A DNA stretch of 64,000 nt from contig NZ_CP039393.1 in NCBI RefSeq assembly GCF_004803695.1, forward strand, positions 3,242,870-3,306,869, read 5' to 3'. The DNA comes from Muribaculum gordoncarteri (GTDB taxonomy: Bacteria; Bacteroidota; Bacteroidia; Bacteroidales; Muribaculaceae). Shown here piece after piece: positions 8,634 to 17,254 of this stretch (position 1 is the first letter of the stretch; each line of letters opens with the position of its first letter). Position numbers and translations under genes: made by a program. Below the pieces are notes generated by a model. The model was not told the origin of the DNA. It searched no databases and worked only from the letters and a program-made list of their open reading frames with translations.

Positions 8634-9389
8634 ATGACAGACCCCAAATTTGTCGCTTTCTCCACCCAGAAAGGGGGAGCAGGCAAAACCACTCTGACCG
8701 TTTTGGCGGCGAGTTACCTCTACTATGTGAAGGGGCTTAAAGTCCTTGTCGTGGACTGCGACTATTCGCAGTACAGCATCGAAGAGATGCGCCAGCGCGA
8801 CAAAGACCTGATCGAGTGCAGCCCCCAGTTCAAGAAACTTTTTTCCGACAATCTGCGCCAGACCAAACTCGCACCTTATCCTCTCCTGACGGCAAAGCCG
8901 GAGGAGGCTATGCAGAAGGTACGCGAAATCATCGAGGACGGCAACGATATAGACATCGTTTTCTTCGACCTGCCAGGCACGGTCAATAACCGTGGTGTCG
9001 TCAACATTCTCAACTGCATGGATACGGTTATCGTGCCCGTCGCAGCCGACAAGGTTATCCTTGAAAGCTCACTCGCCTTCGCCCTGAAGATACAGGAGTG
9101 GCTCACTACCGGACGCACACAGGTCAAACAGATGTATATGCTCTGGAATCTCGTCGATGCCCGCGAGAAAACAGACCTCTACGACCAGTATGAGGCGGTT
9201 TTCGAGGAATACGGTCTTATGACGCTTAAAACCAAGATCCCGGATACCAAAAAGTATCGGCGTGAAGGGTCAAAGACACTCAACCGCGCCGTGTTCCGCT
9301 CGACGGTTATGCCGCCGGACAAGACACTGCTCAAAGGGACCCGTCTGTCGGAACTTACCGATGAATTGCTCGATTTACTCAAACTCTGA
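8634..9389 (+). CDS. traA: TraA, ParA/MinD-type ATPase
   Basis: A 251-residue ParA-family ATPase, first gene of the conjugation operon. The deviant Walker A motif KGGAGKTT lies at residues about 12-19, with a following DCDYSQYS and the Walker B-like DIVFFDLPG near residue 106. The frame stays open back to 8454, but the ATG at 8634 gives the family start (MTDPKFVAFSTQKGG) and is preceded by the A/C-rich leader seen at other tra genes. TraA homologues in CTnDOT-type elements are thought to help position or partition the element or transfer apparatus. Confidence 0.88.
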   Translation: MTDPKFVAFSTQKGGAGKTTLTVLAASYLYYVKGLKVLVVDCDYSQYSIEEMRQRDKDLIECSPQFKKLFSDNLRQTKLAPYPLLTAKPEEAMQKVREIIEDGNDIDIVFFDLPGTVNNRGVVNILNCMDTVIVPVAADKVILESSLAFALKIQEWLTTGRTQVKQMYMLWNLVDAREKTDLYDQYEAVFEEYGLMTLKTKIPDTKKYRREGSKTLNRAVFRSTVMPPDKTLLKGTRLSELTDELLDLLKL

Positions 9390-9394
9390 CCGAT

Positions 9395-9808
9395 ATGGCA
9401 AAGAAATATGAGTCGGAAATCGATCCCGATGAGTTCATCAGGTCATTCAGAGAGGAGTCCTCCTCTCTGTCAACGCTGAAAAGGAAGCCTAAAGAAAGTC
9501 CGACGCCTGATACACCCGATTCGACAGAAGACAGGGCTGCCTCCACCAAATCCAGTCACGCGCCCGCGAAACAATCTTCTGCCGATACAAAACGGGAGGC
9601 CCAGTTCCGTGAACGATTTATCACGAGAACGACCTATCTGCGTCCACAGGTCAAATTCCTTATGGTAGAGATAGACCCGGTTCTGATTGGTAAAATCAAG
9701 AGGCTTATCGCTTTCGAGAACGGTTCCTGCTCCCTCAAATCCTATATCAACAATGTACTGGCATCCCATTTTGAGGAGTATGCCGATGTAATCAACCCCA
9801 AACTCTAA
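9395..9808 (+). CDS. TraB-like DUF3408 protein (copy 1)
   Basis: A 137-residue protein with a disordered, charged N-terminal half. The conserved C-terminal block (PQVKFLMVEIDP, then SCSLKSYINNVLASHFEEY) is typical of DUF3408, found in the traB/traC position of Bacteroides conjugative transposons. It starts five bases after traA. The C-terminal 60 residues are clearly homologous to the next gene, so the pair is a tandem duplication. The molecular role of the family is unknown; a small DNA-binding fold is possible. Confidence 0.75.
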   Translation: MAKKYESEIDPDEFIRSFREESSSLSTLKRKPKESPTPDTPDSTEDRAASTKSSHAPAKQSSADTKREAQFRERFITRTTYLRPQVKFLMVEIDPVLIGKIKRLIAFENGSCSLKSYINNVLASHFEEYADVINPKL

Positions 9809-9814
9809 CCAGCT

Positions 9815-10195
9815 ATGCCCAAATCAGCATCAATCTCAACTATTTCCGACAGGAATTTCAGGGTAATACCGAAGGATGGCAGAAAAAATCCCGATGTTTC
9901 AACGCATATGGCTTCAAATGGTAAAGCCGTTATGGAAGCCGATGTATATGAAAACCCTTCTCTCCCGAATCGTACTCACGAATACATGGAACGATTCGTA
10001 TATAACAATACGTATGCGGCTCCACAAGTCAAATACGTCACGACAGAGATAGACCCTGAAATTGTATGGAAAATACGTAGTATCCTGTTCGGCCGCAAGA
10101 AAGGGCGCGTATGCTCGCTAAAGGCTTTCATCAACAACGTACTGGCAGCCCATCTGGAGGAATATGCCGATGTTATCAACCAGCTTAAACTCTAA
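9815..10195 (+). CDS. DUF3408 protein (copy 2)
   Basis: A 126-residue paralogue of the preceding product. The shared C-terminal half reads PQVKYVTTEIDPEIV and CSLKAFINNVLAAHLEEYAD. The N-terminal 70 residues are unrelated and low in complexity. It lies six bases downstream of copy 1 within the operon. Confidence 0.72.
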   Translation: MPKSASISTISDRNFRVIPKDGRKNPDVSTHMASNGKAVMEADVYENPSLPNRTHEYMERFVYNNTYAAPQVKYVTTEIDPEIVWKIRSILFGRKKGRVCSLKAFINNVLAAHLEEYADVINQLKL

Positions 10196-10201
10196 CCAAC
10201 T

Positions 10202-10501
10202 ATGCCCAAATCCCCGTTTGTAACCATCAACGTGAATCCGGCCACTGACATAGATGTCAGAGCCGCCGAGGAGCGCAGGAAATATGCCGCCAAGTTTCTC
10301 CGGCCAGGCATTGTGCGCTCCAACACCAAAGTGTATATCTATCCCGAAGTCCATGCCGTCCTGAGCCGCATGGCAGACAGGTTCCGTGATACCGGCGCCT
10401 CCATCGGCTCGTATGTATCGGAGATCCTTCTCGACCACTTCGCCAACAACCGCGAGGTCATGGAAGGTCTCTATGACGAGAACAGCCAGCCTCTTTTCTG
10501 A
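10202..10501 (+). CDS. Short DUF3408-like Tra protein
   Basis: A 99-residue protein in the traC-like position. It keeps only the core (a VYIYPEVHAVLSRMADRF strand-helix and ASIGSYVSEILLDHFANN helix), a more distant relative of the two preceding DUF3408 products. Its TGA overlaps the next ATG by one base (TGATG), which indicates translational coupling. Confidence 0.65.
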   Translation: MPKSPFVTINVNPATDIDVRAAEERRKYAAKFLRPGIVRSNTKVYIYPEVHAVLSRMADRFRDTGASIGSYVSEILLDHFANNREVMEGLYDENSQPLF

Positions 10502-11232
10502 TGGAAACGCTGCTTATCATAGCATTGCTTGCAAGCAATGTGTGGCTTATCAGAAAAGTCCTGACAAAGCCGGATGTTCAGAGCGTCGGCAAAAATGAAA
10601 ATGGCGCCGCGCCGGAACCACCGCCCGCAGATGAAGCTCCGCCTGAAGAAGTAGTAGGCAAAAGCTCCTTCGATGCCGACAAGTTCATGGACTCGTTCCG
10701 CGAAATCGCAAAGGAAGCCGCTACCGAAGCCGCAAGGGAGGTCGTGCCGCTTATAGTCATGGAACTCGGCAAACCCTCAGATGCCGGACTACCCGATACT
10801 CCCGAAGAAAAGCCGAGGATGCAAATCCCGCCCGAAAAGCTGGATGAGATATTCTCAACCCACTCCGTGAGTGAGCTTACCGGCGAAACTCCGCCTCCCG
10901 CCGAGGCAAATGCCGACGGTATAGACTTCGATGAAATGCAGACCGCCATGAAGGTGCTGAAAAATCAGCCTCACACCACTGAGGATGAACAGACTGCCCG
11001 ACGGGTAGTTTCCGAACTTGAAGGCACCGAGATTATCGAATATGTCAAACTCGACCCGGTAGTGCGCAAACGCATACTGATGATTGAGTGTCAGTTGCCC
11101 GACATACCTGAAGATGCTCCGGCTCCGGCTGAGAAAACCGACGAGGCAATCGGTAAAGCCCGCAAGATTGTCTTTCATGCCGACATCGACACTACCGATA
11201 TTGACGCCATCGACTTCAATATCCTTCACTGA
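10501..11232 (+). CDS. TraD-position membrane-anchored acidic protein
   Basis: A 243-residue protein beginning with a short membrane anchor (LLIIALLASNVWLIRKVL). A long acidic, proline-rich region follows (many EPPP, PEDAPAPAEK-type stretches), with one conserved-looking segment around MQTAMKVLKNQPHTTEDEQ. It sits where CTnDOT-type elements carry traD. No enzymatic motif is present. It may be an inner-membrane scaffold of the transfer machine; that is inference from topology and position. Confidence 0.6.
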   Translation: METLLIIALLASNVWLIRKVLTKPDVQSVGKNENGAAPEPPPADEAPPEEVVGKSSFDADKFMDSFREIAKEAATEAAREVVPLIVMELGKPSDAGLPDTPEEKPRMQIPPEKLDEIFSTHSVSELTGETPPPAEANADGIDFDEMQTAMKVLKNQPHTTEDEQTARRVVSELEGTEIIEYVKLDPVVRKRILMIECQLPDIPEDAPAPAEKTDEAIGKARKIVFHADIDTTDIDAIDFNILH

Positions 11233-11297
11233 CCACCACTAAACCGCTTTAGCGCTTTGCTAAGGCAAAGAAATCCACAATCCAAATCAATTTATTT

Positions 11298-11654
11298 ATG
11301 ACTAAATTCTTCAAGTCGCTCTACAAGCGCATCGTGGAGTTTATGAACGCTCCCGGTATGCGCCGCCCTATGGCCGCCATGCTCACACTGATGATATGTG
11401 CCGCCAATCTCTATGCCGCCGGCAACGGTCTGGCAGGCATCAACGAGGCAACCTCGATGATGACCTCCTATTTCGATCCCGCCACGAAGCTGATTTATGC
11501 CATCGGCGCAGTCGTCGGTCTTATCGGCGGTGTCAAGGTCTATGGCAAGTTCAGCTCCGGCGATCCCGACACGAGCAAGACCGCCGCATCGTGGTTCGGT
11601 GCCTGTATCTTCCTTGTTGTCGCCGCCACAATTCTGCGCTCGTTCTTCCTCTAA
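11298..11654 (+). CDS. traE: TraE, DUF4134 inner-membrane protein
   Basis: A 118-residue protein with three hydrophobic segments. The first (MLTLMICAANLYAAG) may act as a cleaved signal or anchor. The region IYAIGAVVGLIGGVKVYGKF and the GDPDTSKTAASWFGA loop are typical of DUF4134, the VirB2/VirB3-like small membrane component of Bacteroides transfer systems. A 65-base leader with a small hairpin and an A/C-rich stretch precedes the ATG, unlike most junctions in the operon. Confidence 0.85.
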   Translation: MTKFFKSLYKRIVEFMNAPGMRRPMAAMLTLMICAANLYAAGNGLAGINEATSMMTSYFDPATKLIYAIGAVVGLIGGVKVYGKFSSGDPDTSKTAASWFGACIFLVVAATILRSFFL

Positions 11655-11657
11655 TCC

Positions 11658-11984
11658 ATGCCGCTGATGGAATACTCTGTTAACAAGGGCATAGGCAGGA
11701 CGGTCGAATATAAGGGGCTTAAAGCGCAGTACCTGTTCATCTTCGCAGGAGGTCTTATCGCCGATTTCATACTGTTCGTAATCCTCTATATGTGCGGGGT
11801 GCAGCAGGGTCTGTGCATAGGCTTCGGTGCCATAAGCGCGTCGGTGCTGGTGTGGTACACTTTCCACCTCAACGGCAAGTACGGCCAGTACGGACTTATG
11901 AAGCTCACATCGGTGAAATACCGTCCCCGATATATCATCAACCGTCTGCGTGTGCGCAATATATTGAAGGGAGGCTGCCGATGA
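11658..11984 (+). CDS. traF: TraF, DUF4133 inner-membrane protein
   Basis: A 108-residue protein with two adjacent membrane segments (LFIFAGGLIADFILFVILYM and LCIGFGAISASVLVWYTFHL), followed by a basic tail. This is the DUF4133 (VirB3-like) layout always found directly before the TraG ATPase. The stop overlaps the traG start as ATGA. Confidence 0.85.
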   Translation: MPLMEYSVNKGIGRTVEYKGLKAQYLFIFAGGLIADFILFVILYMCGVQQGLCIGFGAISASVLVWYTFHLNGKYGQYGLMKLTSVKYRPRYIINRLRVRNILKGGCR

Positions 11985-14482
11985 GAAACATACTGAAAGC
12001 CACAACACTGGAGTCAAAGCTGCCGCTTCTCGCCGTGGAACACGGCTGTATCATCAGCAAGGATGCCGACATAACCGTGTGCTACGAGGTTACGCTGCCG
12101 GAGCTGTTCACCGTCACATCGCAGGAATACGAGGCTATGCACGCCGCATGGTGCAAGGCTATCAAGGTATTGCCCCGCTTCACGGTGGCGCATAAGCAGG
12201 ACTGGTTTGTGTCGGAGAATTATAAGCCGGAACTGCAAAAAGATGATTTGTCTTTTCTTGACAGGAGCTTCGAGCGTCATTTCAACGAGCGTCCGTATCT
12301 GGCGCACAAGTGCTACCTGTATCTGACAAAGACCACAAAGGAGCGTATGCGACAGCAGTCCAACTTCTCCACACTCTGCTGTGGGCGTATCACTCCGAAG
12401 GAACTCAATCACGATATGATTGTGGGCTTCATGGAAGCCGTGGGCCAGTTCGAGCGCATAATCAACGACACCGGATATATCTCGCTGCGCAGCATGGGTG
12501 ACGATGAGATTGTCGGCACCGACAGCACATCGGGCATCATCGAGAGGTATCTCTTGCTGTCAACCGACGATGTAACCTGTCTGGAGGATATAGACCTGTC
12601 GCCGAAAGAAATGCGCGTCGGCGACAAGATGCTATGTCTGCACACCCTCTCGGACACCGACGACCTGCCAGGAAAGGTCAGCACCGACAACCGCTATGAA
12701 CGCCTGTCAACCGACAGAAGCGATTGCAGACTGAGCTTCGCATCTCCCGTGGGTCTGCTCCTGCCGTGCAACCACATCTATAACCAGTATGTGTTTATCG
12801 ACGACCACGACGAGAATCTGGCGAAGTTTGAAAAGACGGCGCGCAATATGAACTCGCTTTCAAGGTACAGCCGTTCCAACGCAATCAATAAGGAGTGGAT
12901 AGACCGCTATCTGAACGAGGCACACAGCTATGGTCTTACATCAGTGCGCTGCCACTGCAACATCATGGCTTGGAGTGACGATGCCGAGGAACTGCGCCGG
13001 ATAAAGAACGATGTCGGTGGTCAGCTTGCGACTATGGGATGTATGCCGAGGCACAACACCATCGACTGCCCGACGCTGTATTGGGCGGCTATGCCCGGCA
13101 ACGAAGCGGATTTCCCTGCCGAGGAAAGTTTCTATACTTTCATCGAGCCTGCCGTCTGCTTCTTCACTGCCGAAACAAACTACCGTTCCTCACTCTCCCC
13201 ATTTGGAATAAAAATGGTGGATCGCCTTACGGGTAAACCTGTCCACTTGGATATTTCCGACGAGCCGATGAAGCGCGGCATAACCACCAACCGCAACAAG
13301 TTCATTCTCGGCCCGTCGGGTAGCGGCAAGTCTTTCTTCACCAACCATCTGGTACGACAGTATTACGAGCAAGGCGCGCATATCCTGCTGATTGACACCG
13401 GCAATTCCTACGAAGGTCTGTGCAACCTTATCCACAACCGTACCCACGGCGAAGACGGTGTGTATTACACCTACACCGAGGAAAAGCCGATTTCTTTCAA
13501 TCCGTTTTTCACCGAGGACGGGGTGTTTGATGTTGAGAAAAAGGACTCCATCAAGACGCTGCTTCTCACGCTCTGGAAGTCAGAGGACGACAGAGTTTCC
13601 AAAACGGAGAGTGGCGAATTAGGCTCCGCACTGTCGATGTTCCTTGAAAAGATGAAGAAAGACCGCGACATCGTTCCCTGCTTCAACTCTTTCTATGAGT
13701 TTATGCGCGATGAATACCGTGCTGAAATGGCGCAGCGTCCTATCCCCATCTACAAGCAGGATTTTGACATCGACAACTTCCTGACTACATTAAGGCAGTA
13801 TTATCATGGCGGCCGCTTTGACTTCCTGCTGAACTCCAGAGAGAACATCGACCTGCTTAACAAGCGTTTCGTGGTATTCGAGATTGACGCTATCCGCGAC
13901 AACAAAGACCTGTTCCCGGTGGTGACAATCATCATCATGGAAGCCTTCATCAACAAGATGCGCCGTCTGAAAGGAGTGCGGAAAGTCCTTATCTGCGAGG
14001 AGGCTTGGAAAGCGTTGTCAACGGCGAATATGGCTGAATATATGCGCTATATGTTCAAGACAGTGCGCAAATATTTCGGCGAGGCTGTGGTGGTTACACA
14101 GGAGGTTGACGACATAATATCGTCGCCGATTGTCAAGGAGACCATCATCAACAACTCCGACTGCAAGATACTTCTCGACCAGAGAAAGTATATGAACCGC
14201 TTTGACCAGATACAAGAGCTGCTGGGACTTACCGATAAGGAGAAGGCGCAGATACTCAGTATCAATCTCTCCAATAATCCGAACCGATTATATAAGGAGG
14301 TGTGGATCGGGCTGGGCGGAACACAGTCGGCGGTGTATGCAACCGAGGTATCGCCGGAGGAATACCTCGCCTACACGACCGAGGAAACGGAGAAGATGCA
14401 GGTACTCGCCCGCGCCCGTCAGCTCGGCGGCGACATCGAGGCGGCTATCAAACAATTAGCCAACGAGAGGAGAGAGAACTGA
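11981..14482 (+). CDS. traG: TraG, VirB4-type conjugation ATPase
   Basis: An 833-residue ATPase powering assembly of the mating apparatus. The frame is open 63 codons further upstream, but the ATG at 11981 forms an ATGA overlap with traF and gives the family N terminus (MRNILKATTLESKLPLL). Walker A is GPSGSGKSFF near residue 444 and Walker B is VLICEEAWKAL near residue 668. A C-terminal RecA-like lobe follows (VVTQEVDDIISSPIVKETI). The N-terminal half is the non-catalytic VirB4 domain that contacts TraE/TraF. Confidence 0.93.
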   Translation: MRNILKATTLESKLPLLAVEHGCIISKDADITVCYEVTLPELFTVTSQEYEAMHAAWCKAIKVLPRFTVAHKQDWFVSENYKPELQKDDLSFLDRSFERHFNERPYLAHKCYLYLTKTTKERMRQQSNFSTLCCGRITPKELNHDMIVGFMEAVGQFERIINDTGYISLRSMGDDEIVGTDSTSGIIERYLLLSTDDVTCLEDIDLSPKEMRVGDKMLCLHTLSDTDDLPGKVSTDNRYERLSTDRSDCRLSFASPVGLLLPCNHIYNQYVFIDDHDENLAKFEKTARNMNSLSRYSRSNAINKEWIDRYLNEAHSYGLTSVRCHCNIMAWSDDAEELRRIKNDVGGQLATMGCMPRHNTIDCPTLYWAAMPGNEADFPAEESFYTFIEPAVCFFTAETNYRSSLSPFGIKMVDRLTGKPVHLDISDEPMKRGITTNRNKFILGPSGSGKSFFTNHLVRQYYEQGAHILLIDTGNSYEGLCNLIHNRTHGEDGVYYTYTEEKPISFNPFFTEDGVFDVEKKDSIKTLLLTLWKSEDDRVSKTESGELGSALSMFLEKMKKDRDIVPCFNSFYEFMRDEYRAEMAQRPIPIYKQDFDIDNFLTTLRQYYHGGRFDFLLNSRENIDLLNKRFVVFEIDAIRDNKDLFPVVTIIIMEAFINKMRRLKGVRKVLICEEAWKALSTANMAEYMRYMFKTVRKYFGEAVVVTQEVDDIISSPIVKETIINNSDCKILLDQRKYMNRFDQIQELLGLTDKEKAQILSINLSNNPNRLYKEVWIGLGGTQSAVYATEVSPEEYLAYTTEETEKMQVLARARQLGGDIEAAIKQLANERREN

Positions 14483-14485
14483 TGT

Positions 14486-14608
14486 ATGAAAGTCAAGCAA
14501 TCCCTAATATTCATCATTTCAGGTCTGTGCCTTTTCCTCGGCCTCCTCCTGACAGTAATCCGGATGCTCTCCATCTTCATAATAAGATGCGCCAGAAGCA
14601 TCAGATAA
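14486..14608 (+). CDS. 40-residue membrane peptide between traG and traI
   Basis: An ATG three bases after the traG stop opens a 40-codon frame with one strong membrane segment (LIFIISGLCLFLGLLLTVIR) flanked by basic residues. Small single-span proteins are common in this slot of Bacteroides tra operons. Spacing and composition make it likely translated; no function is known. Confidence 0.55.
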   Translation: MKVKQSLIFIISGLCLFLGLLLTVIRMLSIFIIRCARSIR

Positions 14609-14641
14609 TGTAATCAATTCCACCACTTAATCCACAATCAA

Positions 14642-15280
14642 ATGAAGCAATTAAAGTTTCTTATTCCCCTAATCGCCCTGTGCCTTCTTTTAGGCACGGG
14701 CAGGGCTTCGGCCCAGTGGACTGTCATAGACCCGTCCAATATCGCGCAGTCCATCGTAAACAACTCTAAATCACTCGTGCAGGAGTCGCAGACGGCGACG
14801 CACATGGTGAAAAATTTTCAGGAAACGGTGAAAATCTACCAGCAGGCGAAGAAATATTATGACGCGCTCCAGTCGGTGAACAACCTTGTCCGCGATGCCC
14901 GCAAGGTGCAGCAGACAATCCTGATGCTCGGCAATATCTCCGGCTATTATGTCAACAATTTCCAGAAAATGCTGACAGACCCCAATTTCACAAGCGCGGA
15001 ACTGTCGGCAATCGCTTCCGGCTACACCCGTATCCTTGAAGAAGCCAACGGTGTCCTCGGCGACTTGAAGCAGGTAGTCAATATAACTACACTGAGCATG
15101 ACCGACAAAGACCGCATGGATGTCGTGGACGACTGCTACAAGGAGATGAAGCGTCTGAAGAACCTCACGGCGTACTATACCAACAAGAACATCAGCGTGT
15201 CATACCTGCGCGCCAAAAAGAAAGCCGACACCAAACGTGTGGTGGCTCTCTACGGCGACGGCTCCGAAAAATACTGGTGA
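14642..15280 (+). CDS. traI: TraI, DUF4141 periplasmic protein
   Basis: A 212-residue exported protein with a signal peptide (LIPLIALCLLLGTGRASAQ). The body is mostly helical with a possible coiled coil (TATHMVKNFQETVKIYQQAKKY). It belongs to the DUF4141 group and is placed like the VirB5-type minor pilus component. The start follows the leader CCACTTAATCCACAATCA, also found exactly before traN. Confidence 0.85.
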   Translation: MKQLKFLIPLIALCLLLGTGRASAQWTVIDPSNIAQSIVNNSKSLVQESQTATHMVKNFQETVKIYQQAKKYYDALQSVNNLVRDARKVQQTILMLGNISGYYVNNFQKMLTDPNFTSAELSAIASGYTRILEEANGVLGDLKQVVNITTLSMTDKDRMDVVDDCYKEMKRLKNLTAYYTNKNISVSYLRAKKKADTKRVVALYGDGSEKYW

Positions 15281-16296
15281 TGCCTATGCTGTGCGCTATT
15301 GATTTTTCAAACCTCCACACCATCCTGCGCTCGCTTTATGACGAGATGATGCCTCTTTGCGAGGATATGGCGGGAGTGGCACAGGGCATAGCTGGACTCG
15401 GAGCCTTGTTCTATGTCGCCTACCGTATATGGCAGTCGCTGGCAAGAGCCGAACCCATTGATGTGTTCCCGCTTCTGCGTCCGTTTGTAATCGGATTCTG
15501 CATAATGTTCTTTTCTACCGTGGTATTAGGTACAATCAATTCCGTGATGTCGCCGATAGTGCAGGGTACCGCCTCGATGCTCGAAGGCCAGACTCTCGAC
15601 ATGAAAAAATACCGGGAGGAAAAAGACCGTCTGGAATACGAGGCGATGATGAACGACCCATCGACAGCTTACCTCGTTGACGATGCCGAGTTTGACAGGC
15701 AGATTGATGAGTTGGGCGTGACGGAGATAGGAACAGCCGCCGGAATGTATATCGAGCGCGGAATGTATAAGGTCAAGAAGGCAATCCAGAATTTCTTTCG
15801 TGAGCTGCTGGAGATGCTCTTTCAGGCTGCCTCGCTGACTATTGACACAATCCGTACTTTCTTCCTTATCGTGCTGGCGATACTCGGACCTATTTCATTC
15901 GCTCTCTCCGTGTGGGATGGCTTCCAGTCAACCCTGACACAATGGATATGCCGCTACATTCAGACCTATCTGTGGTTGCCGGTGGCAGACCTGTTTTCGA
16001 CGATACTGGCGAAAATACAGGTGCTGATGTTGCAGAACGACATTTCGGAACTGACTAATAATCCGAATGTTGACCTTGACGGGAGCAACACCGCTTATAC
16101 CGTCTTTATGATTATCGGCATTATCGGATATTTCACAATTCCAACGGTGGCAGGCTGGATCATACAGGCAGGTGGCGCAGGTAATTACAACCGTGCGGTC
16201 AACACCACTGCAATGCAGGTCGGCTCCGGTGCGGCAAGCGTCGCCGGCGGAGTTGCAGGTAATGTGGCAGGTCGGGCCGGTAAACTTCTCAAATAA
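15280..16296 (+). CDS. traJ: TraJ, VirB6-like polytopic inner-membrane protein
   Basis: A 338-residue protein with five to six membrane segments, among them LGALFYVAYRIW, FVIGFCIMFFSTVVLG, FFLIVLAILGPISFAL and FMIIGIIGYFTIPTVAG. It ends in a glycine/alanine-rich tail (VGSGAASVAGGVAGNVAG). This is the TraJ profile, thought to form the inner-membrane channel. The ATG at 15280 overlaps the traI stop by one base; a GTG one codon earlier is less likely. Confidence 0.88.
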   Translation: MPMLCAIDFSNLHTILRSLYDEMMPLCEDMAGVAQGIAGLGALFYVAYRIWQSLARAEPIDVFPLLRPFVIGFCIMFFSTVVLGTINSVMSPIVQGTASMLEGQTLDMKKYREEKDRLEYEAMMNDPSTAYLVDDAEFDRQIDELGVTEIGTAAGMYIERGMYKVKKAIQNFFRELLEMLFQAASLTIDTIRTFFLIVLAILGPISFALSVWDGFQSTLTQWICRYIQTYLWLPVADLFSTILAKIQVLMLQNDISELTNNPNVDLDGSNTAYTVFMIIGIIGYFTIPTVAGWIIQAGGAGNYNRAVNTTAMQVGSGAASVAGGVAGNVAGRAGKLLK

Positions 16297-16298
16297 TC

Positions 16299-16928
16299 AT
16301 GCCTATGGAATTTAAGTCATTAAGGAACATTGAAACATCGTTCCGCCAGATACGCCTTTTCGGTATCGTGTTCGTTGCGATGTGTGCCGTTGTGGTGTCG
16401 GTGGCCATGATAATGGTCTTCAATTTCGCCGAGAAACAGCGGGAGAAAATCTATGTCCTTGACAACGGCAAGTCGCTTATGCTCGCCTTGTCGCAGGACA
16501 TGAGCCAGAACCGACCTGCGGAGGCGCGTGAACACGTGCGCCGCTTCCACGAGCTGTTTTTCAACCTCTCGCCGGATAAATCCGCCATCGAGCATAACAT
16601 CAACCGCGCTCTGATTCTCAGCGACAAGTCGGCATACAACTACTATACCGATTTCTCGGAAAAAGGTTATTACAACCGTATCATAGCCGGAAATATCAAT
16701 CAAGTCGTGCAGGTTGACAGCGTGGTATGCGATTTCAACACATATCCCTATACCGCCAGAACATACGCGCGCCAGATGATTATCCGCGAGTCCAACATGA
16801 CGGAGCGCACTCTGATAACGGTATGCCGCCTTTCCAACGTGTCGCGCTCCGACGACAATCCCAACGGATTTATTATTGAAGGTTTCAACATCCTTGAAAA
16901 CAAGGATATAATCACTACTAAACGATGA
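16299..16928 (+). CDS. traK: TraK, VirB8-like inner-membrane protein
   Basis: A 209-residue bitopic protein: short cytoplasmic N terminus, one membrane helix (LFGIVFVAMCAVVVSVAMIM, residues about 20-40) and a periplasmic domain. The end overlaps traL by four bases (ATGA). TraK is a standard part of the Bacteroides transfer complex and probably bridges inner and outer membrane parts. Confidence 0.88.
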   Translation: MPMEFKSLRNIETSFRQIRLFGIVFVAMCAVVVSVAMIMVFNFAEKQREKIYVLDNGKSLMLALSQDMSQNRPAEAREHVRRFHELFFNLSPDKSAIEHNINRALILSDKSAYNYYTDFSEKGYYNRIIAGNINQVVQVDSVVCDFNTYPYTARTYARQMIIRESNMTERTLITVCRLSNVSRSDDNPNGFIIEGFNILENKDIITTKR

Positions 16929-17254
16929 AAGTCTTTTCAAATCTCCGTGCCGCGAGAGACACCGTATATAATAAGGTGTGGCACACCCCAAAGGGAAAAC
17001 TCTCTGCCAAAGTGAGGGGCGTCTGCGACGGCCTTCCTCACAAGCAGCGGCTTATGGTTGTGAGCGTCATGCTCTGCACCTTCGTGCTGATCGCCTTCTT
17101 CGTGTTCGGTCATGCCTGCTATAAAATCGGGCTGGGTCATTCCCGTCGGATTGTGGAGGTGGAGCATATACAACCGCTGGAAATCAACAATCCCGATGTC
17201 AAACCGATAACCCCGGCAGCCTATGACGATGCAGGAATGGAAAGCGAGGATTAA
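16925..17254 (+). CDS. traL: TraL, DUF3989 membrane protein
   Basis: A 109-residue protein with a basic N terminus, one membrane span (LMVVSVMLCTFVLIAFFVFG) and a short periplasmic tail. It matches the TraL/DUF3989 slot between traK and traM. Its last 32 bases overlap the start of traM. Confidence 0.8.
   Translation: MKVFSNLRAARDTVYNKVWHTPKGKLSAKVRGVCDGLPHKQRLMVVSVMLCTFVLIAFFVFGHACYKIGLGHSRRIVEVEHIQPLEINNPDVKPITPAAYDDAGMESED

Noticed and set aside
11292..12017. 241-codon minus-strand frame across traE-traG
   Set aside because: His/Cys-rich shadow of genuine plus-strand tra genes.
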